Assembly: GCA_045628865.1 (NCBI GenBank)
Contig: JAZQQB010000073.1
Coordinates: 1-62,080, forward strand
Source of the DNA: JAZQQB01 sp045628865
GTDB lineage: Bacteria > Bacillota > Clostridia > Lachnospirales > Lachnospiraceae
Direction: 5' to 3'
Length of the DNA stretch: 62,080 bases
Positions 54,380-62,080 of this stretch are shown one piece after another. The notes below the pieces were generated by a model, which worked only from the letters and a program-made list of their open reading frames with translations, ran no database searches and had not been told where the DNA came from. Position 1 is the stretch's first letter. The number at the start of each line of letters is the position of its first letter. The translations under genes and the position numbers were made by a program.

Positions 54380-57367
54380 TTATTTAACAGCGTAGTTTGT
54401 TGGTGCTACAGAACTGTTACCAGAAGCAATAAACTGAATTGTTATGCTTGCGCCTGGTTTTAATTCGCTATTCCATACTGGAGCTTTTACAGTAACTGTT
54501 TTACCGCTCTGTCCTACGTAATCAGCTCCCCAAAGATTTACGATTGAGTTGTCATAGCTAAATGTTAATGTCCAATTGCTGATAGAAGCATTTGTGTCAT
54601 TTGTAACTACGATTTCACCCTGGAATGAATCACCCCAATCACCTAATGTTTTGTAGGTGCAAGATACACCAGTTACAGCAGGAGTAGCTGGCTGAGTAGG
54701 TTCAGTAGGTTCAGCTGGCTGAGTAGGTTGAGTAGGCTGAGTAGGTTCAGCTGGCTGAGCTGGCTGAGTTGGCTGAGTTGGCTCTGCAGGAGTAGTGATT
54801 GTCTGAACTGAACCAGTGTTAGCAGAAGAACCTCCAACTGGCTCGAAAATCCACTGCTGATTTGGATTGCCATACAATGTCCACTGACATACATTTGTTC
54901 CATCAGTTTTTCCATGGTTGTAAACGTCTATGGCCTTTGTTCCGTTACTTACTTTTGTTCCAAGTGTGTAAACGTTAGCTGTTGCAGTTGCATTTACTGA
55001 GAATTTCTGAGCATCTCCTGAGTATGCATTGTAGATACCAAGGTTAGCACCATCTTCGTTTTTACCATTTGCAACGTCTAACATGAAATCACCAACAGCA
55101 CTCTTTAATGTAATGTAGCCATCAGATGTGTTTGTTACATACCATCTCTGACCTGCTTCACCAGTACCAGTACTGATTTCAACGTTTGTGTTTGCAGCCG
55201 ATTTATTACCAGCTACCTGTAAGTATTTCTGAGCATTGATATTCTTTAAGTAATACCAGCCATCAGCAATTACTACATTCTGAGGTTTTGGCTGTTCTGT
55301 GTTGTTATTATTGTTGTTATTATTGTTGTTATTATTTTCTGTAGCTTTGATTGGTTCAAATATCCATAATTGTGCGGAAGCAGCGTAATAAGTATACTGC
55401 TGAACGTTTGTACCATCTGTTTTTTCGCCATATTCTGGGTCAAGACAAGCATTTCCGTTAGAAGATTTTGTTAAGATACCATACTGACCATTTCCGTTAT
55501 CTTTTAACATGAACTTCTGAGGATCTTTTCCGTTTTCAGACCAAAGTTCAATGTTTGTGCCGTTTGCTGATTTACCACCTGTAACATCAAGCATGAAGCC
55601 TAAGCCATTCTTTAATGTAATAGTACCGTCAGAGTTGTTTGTTAAATACCATTTCTGACCATCAACACCTGTTCCTTTGCTGATTTCAACGTTGCTACCA
55701 TTAGCACCGTTGTTACCAGTTACAGAAAGGTATGTCTGAGAGTTTACATTTTTAATATAATACCAGCCGTTTGCAACATTTCCTGAAGTAACATTACCAG
55801 ATGGGTTTGATGGCTGAGTTGGCTGAGTTGGCTGAGTAGGCTGAGTTGGTTCAGATGGAGTTACGTTTCCACCAGTTGTACTTGTGCTGAATACGTATTT
55901 TTCAAGTACACAGTCACCAGAGGCTACGAAGAATAAATCTTTTACGCCTGTAGCATTAGAAATGCTGGATGTGATTGTTGTGTATTTGAATGGATCACCT
56001 GTTGCAGGAATTGTAACGTATCCTAAAACAGTACCTGTTGGGCTTCCAGCGCACACCTTGATCACTGCGCCATTCTTAGAACCAGCAGTTACTGTGATGG
56101 AATTAGCACCTGATCCAAAGTTAACACCAGCTACACCTGTCCAGTCACCTCTGTTGTATGCAACAGCAGCATCACCAAGACCGTATACATTGATTCCACC
56201 CTGCCATGCCATTGTAGCAAAAAGATTTGTTTTGTATGGATCAAGGTAAGAAATCTGGTTAACACCCTTTAAGGTTCCTTTTGCGTTTCCGAATCTTCCA
56301 TTTGAGAAAGGCATTGTATCTACATGAGTAGTACGGTAACCAACCTGTTTTCCATAAACCTGTTTATTCAACCATTCAGCATGATAGAAGATATACATCT
56401 GATTGTTGAAAGAGAAGATTGTGTGGTGGTTGTTACCAGCTGTCTGGAAGAAATCACCTGGGTTGTTGAAACATGTACCCTGATATGTAAAAGGTCCCAT
56501 TGGGTTAGAACTTGTCATATATGCGATTCTAGCATTTCCGTATGGACCACCATCCCAGTTTGTACAATATGAATAGTAATATGTATTACCAATCTTGTTG
56601 ATACAAGAATCTTCAAATACCCAAGGTGCATTGATATTCTGAGCTGTACCAACAGTGCTTGTCATGTTGCTTCCTAATTTAATTACACGGATTGTATTAG
56701 GGTTAGCAGATTGTCCTTTTGGAACACCACCACCGAAGTAGAGGTAACCTGTTCCATCTGAATCAACCAATACTGCTGGGTCAAATAACCATTCAACGTT
56801 ACAGTTAGGTGTCTGTCTTGAAATAAGAGGCTTACCAATTGGATCAACGAAAGGACCAGTTGGAGAATCAGCAGTTAATACACCGATACCGCCTGCACTG
56901 TTAGCAAAGTATAAGAAGAACTTTTCTTTGCCGTTGATTTTTTTGTGACATGCTGTTGGAGCCCATGAGTTTGATGCCCATTTAGCAGCACCATTAGAGC
57001 CTGCTGCAGCAATTGTACCATGATCTGTCCAGTTAACCATATCGCTAGAGGACATTACGTTAATGGTATTGATCTGTCCGTATGTGTTTGTATCTGGTGT
57101 ACGGCTTTCGATAACACCATCGTTTGTTGAGTAAACGTAGACACGTCCGTTATATTCCATAACGCCAGGGTCTGCACTGAATTTCTGTGTGATCAAAGGA
57201 TTGTGATTTCCAATATCCTTGTATCCACGAGCAAGTGAAATAGAATTAAAAGCGTCAGCAGGACTTGCCGCCTGTGACTTGCTGGTTGCCATTGACAAAG
57301 GATCTAATACACTCAGAACGAGCATACTACCTACAATGACAGAAGAAATGAGTTTTTTTAACTTCAT
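54380..57367 (-). CDS. secreted GH43 xylosidase/arabinofuranosidase with CBM6, two RICIN and CBM2 modules
   Basis: A 995-residue secreted enzyme after AAAGGAGAG. Signal peptide about 1-34. GH43 catalytic domain about 50-385, with base Asp66 (ADPGVMEY), Asp196 (LFDPAVLVD) and acid Glu252 (WVFEDSC). A CBM6-like domain (about 390-505), a Pro-Thr-Gln linker, two RICIN/CBM13 domains (about 535-680 and 700-850, split by an Asn run), a second Pro-Thr-Gln linker and a C-terminal CBM2 (about 897-995) follow. Expected substrates are arabinoxylan side chains or xylo-oligomers, with CBM2 for cellulose or xylan. Its GH43 resembles that of the divergent neighbour, which suggests an old duplication. Confidence 0.93.
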   Translation of the reverse strand: MKLKKLISSVIVGSMLVLSVLDPLSMATSKSQAASPADAFNSISLARGYKDIGNHNPLITQKFSADPGVMEYNGRVYVYSTNDGVIESRTPDTNTYGQINTINVMSSSDMVNWTDHGTIAAAGSNGAAKWASNSWAPTACHKKINGKEKFFLYFANSAGGIGVLTADSPTGPFVDPIGKPLISRQTPNCNVEWLFDPAVLVDSDGTGYLYFGGGVPKGQSANPNTIRVIKLGSNMTSTVGTAQNINAPWVFEDSCINKIGNTYYYSYCTNWDGGPYGNARIAYMTSSNPMGPFTYQGTCFNNPGDFFQTAGNNHHTIFSFNNQMYIFYHAEWLNKQVYGKQVGYRTTHVDTMPFSNGRFGNAKGTLKGVNQISYLDPYKTNLFATMAWQGGINVYGLGDAAVAYNRGDWTGVAGVNFGSGANSITVTAGSKNGAVIKVCAGSPTGTVLGYVTIPATGDPFKYTTITSSISNATGVKDLFFVASGDCVLEKYVFSTSTTGGNVTPSEPTQPTQPTQPTQPSNPSGNVTSGNVANGWYYIKNVNSQTYLSVTGNNGANGSNVEISKGTGVDGQKWYLTNNSDGTITLKNGLGFMLDVTGGKSANGTNIELWSENGKDPQKFMLKDNGNGQYGILTKSSNGNACLDPEYGEKTDGTNVQQYTYYAASAQLWIFEPIKATENNNNNNNNNNNNTEQPKPQNVVIADGWYYLKNINAQKYLQVAGNKSAANTNVEISTGTGEAGQRWYVTNTSDGYITLKSAVGDFMLDVANGKNEDGANLGIYNAYSGDAQKFSVNATATANVYTLGTKVSNGTKAIDVYNHGKTDGTNVCQWTLYGNPNQQWIFEPVGGSSANTGSVQTITTPAEPTQPTQPAQPAEPTQPTQPTQPAEPTEPTQPATPAVTGVSCTYKTLGDWGDSFQGEIVVTNDTNASISNWTLTFSYDNSIVNLWGADYVGQSGKTVTVKAPVWNSELKPGASITIQFIASGNSSVAPTNYAVK
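55307..55335. repeat. Asn-codon microsatellite in the GH43 linker
   Basis: A run of AAC/AAT codons on the minus strand (seen as ATT/GTT on the plus strand) encodes about ten Asn in a row between the two RICIN modules. Such runs can change length by slippage in steps of three. Linker length would vary without breaking the frame. Confidence 0.7.
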
Positions 57368-57428
57368 TTTGTAATACTCTCCTTTACTACTTTGTTGATA
57401 ATAAGGCTCCGCTACCTTATAAAAACAC

Positions 57429-57434
57429 TATAGA
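57429..57434 (-). promoter_or_regulatory. possible -10 box of the leftward GH43 gene
   Basis: TATAGT on the minus strand lies about 60 bases before the start codon. I find no -35 hexamer at the usual distance. The three iterons begin about 20 bases further upstream, which fits an activator-dependent promoter. Confidence 0.35.
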
Positions 57435-57455
57435 GGTTGAAGATACTATGCCTCT

Positions 57456-57518
57456 TCTCAAATATTGCGCTGATGTGCTCAAATATTGCGCTGATACACT
57501 CAAATATTGCTTCTTAGC
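57456..57518. repeat. three 21-bp iterons between the two xylanase genes
   Basis: CTCAAATATTG begins at 57456, 57477 and 57498, exactly 21 bases apart. The first two copies continue with CGCTGAT and three variable bases; the third diverges after ATTGC. Twenty-one bases is two helical turns, so protein copies would bind one face. They lie directly upstream of the leftward -10 candidate. No spacers are present, so this is not CRISPR. Confidence 0.75.
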
Positions 57519-57570
57519 AATCGTTGAGCAAAAATAGACAAAAAAATAGCAAAAATTAAGTAGAAACTAT

Positions 57571-57576
57571 CTATAA
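57571..57576 (+). promoter_or_regulatory. possible -10 box of the rightward xylanase gene
   Basis: A perfect TATAAT lies 127 bases before the start. No good -35 is found 16-18 bases upstream. If used, the leader would contain the cre-like site. Confidence 0.35.
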
Positions 57577-57636
57577 TTACAATGTATATTAACTAAAAGA
57601 AACAGGTAATTGTGCAAAGTGCGAGCCGTACAAAAA

Positions 57637-57650
57637 TGTAAGCGCTTTTA
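57637..57650. promoter_or_regulatory. cre-like catabolite repression site
   Basis: TGTAAGCGCTTTTA matches the firmicute cre pattern (TGWAANCGNTNWCA) at nearly every position, the penultimate C being T. It lies 53 bases before the rightward xylanase start. CcpA or another LacI-type regulator would be the binder. Confidence 0.55.
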
Positions 57651-57702
57651 TTCCGGCATTTCGGATGGCAATGACACGGTTTACAAGAGGAAGGAGTAAA
57701 GT

Positions 57703-60700
57703 ATGGGTAAGAACAAAAAACAGATCATGGCACTGATTCTGTCTGGCGTTGTGGCATTTACAGGTAGTGTATCCGTTAATGCTTCAGAGCTTTTGGATGC
57801 TCAGGGCCAGGAAGCAGCCACATTAGATGCTGCAGAAACAAATGAGGTGAGTTATTCACTAACTGATTGGGATTTATCGAAGTTAGTGAAGTGGAGTACA
57901 GAACTTGTAACCAATGAGGATGGTTCTGTGACAGTACAGTTTGGTGGACAGTACAGTCAGGTATTTTTCCCAATTCCTGATGGAATCGATCCAACAAGAA
58001 TTGAGAAGGTAATTGTTCATGCAGACAGCAATGAGCATTTAAGCTTAAAGTTATGCGATAGCAATGATCTGAATGCAGATTGTGCAGCTGTTGTATATGG
58101 AAGCAATGAAATTGGCAGAGCTAATCTTGCAGCAGGCTTTTCTATGAAAAAAAATGTCAATTGTGTTGGCATTATGAACTTAAATGAAGTAGAAGATGAA
58201 GTATATGAGAAAACATTTACTGGCATTACCTTTATCTTAGGTGAAGCAGAAGCAGAAGATACACAGGAGGAACAGTCAGGAGCAAATACACAGGCCAACG
58301 AGCTTACCTATCAATTAGGTGATCTTGAAAGCACCAAAATGTATGGAAGTGTTTCTTTTGAAACAAATGAAGATGGAAGTACATTGGTTACATTCCCGGG
58401 ACAGTACAATCAGGTAAGCTATGCGATTCCAAAGGATGTAGATGTTGAAAGATTAGAAAGTGTAACTGTAAATACAACAGATAAGAGTTCTCTTTCTGTG
58501 AAGTTTATGGCTGATCTTGAGATTCAGAATGAAATTGCAGTTACCTATGGAAACAATACATTGAATGTTGCAGATTTAAAGGATGGTGCAACTGCAAAAG
58601 ATATTCAGGCAATTGTTTTAATGAGCCTTTCAGATGAGTTTGCAACAACCGTAAATAGCATTACATTTAAAATGAGTCCAGCAGTTTCAAAGGATGCAAC
58701 TTTTAAGCTTTCAGAGTTAAATCTTTTGGCAACCTGTGGAAATGCATCTGCTTCAGAATATGAAGATGGAAGCATGGAGCTTACATTCCCAGATCAGTAT
58801 GCTCAGTTTTGCTATGAGATTCCAGAAAACATTGATGTAACAAAGGTTGAGAAGCTTGTTGTCAATGTAAACAGCAATGAGCATTTCTCAGTAAAGCTGA
58901 TGGCTTCTTTGGGCCTTGAGAATGAAGCTGCTGTTGTTTATGGAGCAAATACAATTTTCTTTGATAATGTTGGAAATGGCTATAGTGCTTCTGATGTTAA
59001 GTCCTTCGTATTGATGAGCTTGGATGAGAATGTTGTTAAGACTGTAGACAGTGTTACATTTATAATGAAGAAACAGGATACAAATGAGCAGGGATATAAC
59101 ATCTACTTTAAACAGGCAGGTGATAACAACCCAATCGTAACACATAGATATGGTGCGGATCCTGGTGTTATGGTATATGATGACACTGTTTATATCTATA
59201 CAACCAATGATATCTATGAATATGCTGGTGGACAGGTTAAGAAAAATGAGTACGGTAAGATCAAACAGATTAACTGCTTCTCATCAACAGATATGGTAAA
59301 CTGGACAGATCATGGTCCAATTGACGTAGCTGGTAAAGACGGAGCCGCTACATGGGCTAACAACTCATGGGCACCATGTGCAGCACACAAGACAATTGAT
59401 GGCAAAGAGAAATTTTTCTTATATTTTGCTGACAATGGAAGTGGTATTGGTGTATTAACTGCTGATTCACCAACAGGTCCATGGACAGATCCACTTGGAA
59501 CACAGTTGATCTCTAGAAAAACACCTACTTGCGGAAATATTACATGGTTATTTGATCCAGCTGTTATGGTAGATGATGATGGAACTGGATATCTTGTATT
59601 TGGTGGTGGTGTTCCAGAAGGAAAAGAAGCAAATCCACAGAACGCAAGAGTTGTAAAATTAGGCGAAGATATGATCAGCCTTGCATCAGATCCAGTGATG
59701 ATAGATGCACCTTGGTTATTTGAAGATTCAGGTATCAACAAGATTGGTGATACTTATTACTACACATATTGTACAAACTGGAATGGTGGTCCTTATGGAA
59801 ATGCCAACATTGCGTACATGACAAGCGAAAACCCAATGGGACCTTATGAATTTAAGGGCGTATTTTTCAATAATCCAGCAAGCTTCTTTAAAGATGGTGG
59901 AAACAATCATCATTCTTTATTCGAGTTTAATGGAAAATATTACCTTGCTTATCATGCAAGACAGGTAAGTCAGGAAGTATTAGGTTCTAACTTGGATTAC
60001 AGAAGCACACATATTGATGAAGTAAGTATTGATAATACAGGTGCTATTTTACCAGTAACAGCTACTATGAGTGGTGTTTCTCAGTTGAAATCAGTGAATC
60101 CATACGTGGAAAATCAGGCAGAATGCATTGCAAGAGAATATGGCATTGAAACTGAAAAGGTTGATAACGCAGGAAATGCAGTTGTTGTAGCTACAGAGGG
60201 TGACTGGACATGTGTGAAATCTGTTGATTTCGCATATGGTGTTTCTGAAATGACAGTAACAGCTGCTGCAACAGAAGCTGCAACCATCGAAATCCGTACA
60301 GGAAGCTTTGACGGAACATTGGTAGGAACTGTAAATGTACCTTCTACAGATGGCGCTTTAAAGGATTTCACAGTTAAGACATTGAATGTAACTGGCGAAA
60401 GAAACTTATTCTTCGTATTTAAAGGCAATGTGCAGATGGATAGCTGGCAGGCTAGAACTGCTAATATCTATACTTTTGCTGATCTTGTAAAAGCACAGAG
60501 CTATGATCTTACAGAAGAGGTGAATGAAGACGGTTCTCTTTCTGTTTCATACGACAAGCAGTGGGCAGAAATCCGCTATGAGATTCCAGCAGATGTTGAT
60601 ACAAGCAAATTAACAAAGGTAACTGTATTAACAGAAGATGGAGAAGCAAACAAGTTAGGTATTAAATTATTATCAAGTATTGATCCGGCTGAAGAGGTAG

Positions 60701-62080
60701 CAGTAGCATATGGAAACAATTCCGTAGAAGTTTCAGCAGGCTCAGCTGAAGATGCATTATACATTGGTATCATGAATATGGCTGAAGGAGAAGCTTCTTA
60801 CAAATTCTCAGCAGTTGTATTTGATGTAGATACTGTAAAGGATAAGGGCGAAGCTGGAAACGAAGTGCAGGAAGATATTCCTGACTTAAAGGATGCAGTA
60901 GCAGCTCAGACTTATGAAGATTTTGGTATGGGTGTTTCTATCTGTAACAATGAATTATCAGATAAGAAACTCATGGGTCTTGTAACAAAGCACTTCAATG
61001 CTTTAACAATTGGTAACGAATTAAAACCAGATGCAACATTTGGTTATGCAAGTAAAGCACCAGGCGTACACACAGAAGAGTTCAATGGAGAGGATCTTTC
61101 GGTTCCAACCCTTGACTTTAGCCGTGGTGAACAGGTATTAAATTACTTGTTAGATTGGAATGCAGCAAATCCTGATGATCAGATCAAAGTTCGTGGTCAT
61201 GTATTGGTATGGCATTCACAGACTCCAGAATGGTTCTTCCATGAAGACTACGATGCAAATAAACCTTATGTAACAGCAGAGGAAATGACAAAACGTCAGG
61301 AGTGGTACATCAAGAATGTATTACAGCATTATGTGGGCGAAGACAGCAAATACAAAGATTTGTTCTATGGATGGGATGTTGTAAACGAAGCAGTTAGTGA
61401 TGGTCGTGGAACCTATCGTAATGACAGTGAGAATTCAAGCTGGTGGGCAGTTTACCATAGCAACGAATTCATCATCAATGCATTCCGTTTTGCTAACAAA
61501 TATGCACCTGCAAATATCGAACTTTACTACAATGATTACAATGAATGGGTATCAAGCAAGGTAGCAGGTATTGAACAGTTATTAACAGATGTTAAAAATG
61601 CAGAAGGTACCAGAATAGATGGTATGGGTATGCAGGGACACTACTCAACAGTAGGTTCTCCATCTGTAGCGGAATTCAAAGAAGCAGCTAGAAGATATGC
61701 AGCTATTGTTGGACAGGTTCAGTTAACAGAGCTCGATTTCAAAGCAAGCAGCGCTTATGACGGAACAAAGAAAACAGAAGCAGCTGAGTTTACAAGAGAA
61801 GCCTACAGATATAAAGAAATTTTTGATGCAGTTCAGGACTTAAGAGCAGAGGGTGTTAACTTTACAAAGATCACTGTTTGGGGTGTAATCGATAAGAATT
61901 CATGGTTACAGACATCTAACAGCGTTGGTGGTGCATCAGATGGAAAGAGAAAGCAGGTTCCATTATTATTTGATGATTACTATCATGTAAAGCCAGCTTA
62001 CTGGTCATTTGTTGATACAGATAAGTTAGCTCCATCAATTCAGGAAGTTTCATTTACAAGAGAGTTAGACGATAAGTATA
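57703..62080 (+). CDS. secreted multidomain GH43-CBM6-GH10 xylan enzyme (3' end beyond window)
   Basis: An open frame of 1459 codons cut by the window end; the start follows AGAGGAAGGAG. Signal peptide about 1-27. Three related beta-rich modules (about 51-176, 203-325, 334-459) precede a GH43 domain with Asp486, Asp618 and Glu674. A CBM6-like region (about 806-915) and a fourth copy of the N-terminal module (about 922-1045) follow, then a GH10 endoxylanase from about 1066. In GH10, acid/base Glu1229 is in WDVVNEAV and nucleophile Glu1343 is in QLTELDFK. One protein can thus cut the xylan backbone and remove side chains or xylose. More modules or a wall anchor may follow. Confidence 0.92.
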   Translation, partial: MGKNKKQIMALILSGVVAFTGSVSVNASELLDAQGQEAATLDAAETNEVSYSLTDWDLSKLVKWSTELVTNEDGSVTVQFGGQYSQVFFPIPDGIDPTRIEKVIVHADSNEHLSLKLCDSNDLNADCAAVVYGSNEIGRANLAAGFSMKKNVNCVGIMNLNEVEDEVYEKTFTGITFILGEAEAEDTQEEQSGANTQANELTYQLGDLESTKMYGSVSFETNEDGSTLVTFPGQYNQVSYAIPKDVDVERLESVTVNTTDKSSLSVKFMADLEIQNEIAVTYGNNTLNVADLKDGATAKDIQAIVLMSLSDEFATTVNSITFKMSPAVSKDATFKLSELNLLATCGNASASEYEDGSMELTFPDQYAQFCYEIPENIDVTKVEKLVVNVNSNEHFSVKLMASLGLENEAAVVYGANTIFFDNVGNGYSASDVKSFVLMSLDENVVKTVDSVTFIMKKQDTNEQGYNIYFKQAGDNNPIVTHRYGADPGVMVYDDTVYIYTTNDIYEYAGGQVKKNEYGKIKQINCFSSTDMVNWTDHGPIDVAGKDGAATWANNSWAPCAAHKTIDGKEKFFLYFADNGSGIGVLTADSPTGPWTDPLGTQLISRKTPTCGNITWLFDPAVMVDDDGTGYLVFGGGVPEGKEANPQNARVVKLGEDMISLASDPVMIDAPWLFEDSGINKIGDTYYYTYCTNWNGGPYGNANIAYMTSENPMGPYEFKGVFFNNPASFFKDGGNNHHSLFEFNGKYYLAYHARQVSQEVLGSNLDYRSTHIDEVSIDNTGAILPVTATMSGVSQLKSVNPYVENQAECIAREYGIETEKVDNAGNAVVVATEGDWTCVKSVDFAYGVSEMTVTAAATEAATIEIRTGSFDGTLVGTVNVPSTDGALKDFTVKTLNVTGERNLFFVFKGNVQMDSWQARTANIYTFADLVKAQSYDLTEEVNEDGSLSVSYDKQWAEIRYEIPADVDTSKLTKVTVLTEDGEANKLGIKLLSSIDPAEEVAVAYGNNSVEVSAGSAEDALYIGIMNMAEGEASYKFSAVVFDVDTVKDKGEAGNEVQEDIPDLKDAVAAQTYEDFGMGVSICNNELSDKKLMGLVTKHFNALTIGNELKPDATFGYASKAPGVHTEEFNGEDLSVPTLDFSRGEQVLNYLLDWNAANPDDQIKVRGHVLVWHSQTPEWFFHEDYDANKPYVTAEEMTKRQEWYIKNVLQHYVGEDSKYKDLFYGWDVVNEAVSDGRGTYRNDSENSSWWAVYHSNEFIINAFRFANKYAPANIELYYNDYNEWVSSKVAGIEQLLTDVKNAEGTRIDGMGMQGHYSTVGSPSVAEFKEAARRYAAIVGQVQLTELDFKASSAYDGTKKTEAAEFTREAYRYKEIFDAVQDLRAEGVNFTKITVWGVIDKNSWLQTSNSVGGASDGKRKQVPLLFDDYYHVKPAYWSFVDTDKLAPSIQEVSFTRELDDKY

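Noticed and set aside
55884..56249. 121-codon plus-strand ORF inside the GH43 gene
   Set aside because: It is antisense to a well-supported enzyme, lacks a ribosome binding site and has no recognisable domain.
57456..57518. CRISPR-like array
   Set aside because: Units are directly adjacent with no unique spacers and no cas genes are nearby.
59310..59741. 143-codon minus-strand ORF inside the xylanase gene
   Set aside because: It is the shadow of the GH43 domain read in the other direction, with no site or family.

Overview
The window looks like a chromosomal segment of an anaerobic, plant-fibre-degrading Firmicute, most likely a Lachnospiraceae member of the Butyrivibrio/Roseburia/Pseudobutyrivibrio type. 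The evidence is an AT-rich genome with AGGAGG-type ribosome binding sites, many acidic lipoproteins, large modular xylan enzymes at the right end, and firmicute housekeeping genes (RelQ, SEC-C-tagged methionine aminopeptidase, YtrA-type GntR). No rRNA, tRNA, insertion sequence, phage gene or CRISPR array was seen. The species call is inference.

Layout. 0.2-5 kb: a small membrane protein, a run of three hairpins, a DUF1653 protein, mutY, a family 2 glycosyltransferase and an acidic lipoprotein. 5-21.2 kb: a signalling block. A leftward cheY faces a long rightward operon of Cache chemoreceptor, PAS histidine kinase, REC-HD-GYP protein, cheB, a lone receiver, cheA, cheW, a second chemoreceptor and two hybrid histidine kinases. 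The last kinase is fused to a complete DegV-like lipid-binding domain. There is no CheR, CheC, CheD or flagellar gene here. 21.3-23.4 kb: a PAP2-type membrane phosphatase (leftward) and glyA.

23.5-36.9 kb: an apparent nine-gene operon. It starts with a YtrA-type GntR repressor that has its own promoter and operator, then an ABC ATPase and a large permease. It continues with a lipoprotein solute-binding protein, two sugar-type (MalF/MalG) permeases, an HlyD-type adaptor with a very long coiled coil, a MacB-periplasmic-domain-like protein without an FtsX core, and a second paralogous solute-binding lipoprotein. Import-type and export-type parts are interleaved and no MalK-type ATPase is present. 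This operon and the kinase-DegV fusion are the best candidates for undescribed biology.

37-43.9 kb: an unknown gene preceded by two Spo0A-box-like sites and followed by a 40-bp tandem repeat, then a terminator/antiterminator-like region and a small ORF. The sulfur amino acid genes metY and cysK follow, then trmO, an MFS transporter, a Dabb protein and a divergent RsmH paralogue. 44-54.3 kb: leftward rsmF and a small Cys-rich protein, then rightward relQ, a histidine phosphatase, map, a two-gene ABC exporter with a coiled-coil FtsX permease, and a clostripain-type lipoprotein. 54.4-62.1 kb: two divergent secreted xylan enzymes, GH43-CBM6-RICIN-RICIN-CBM2 and a GH43-CBM6-GH10 protein with four copies of an unrecognised module, cut by the window end. 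They share an intergenic region with three 21-bp iterons and a cre-like site.
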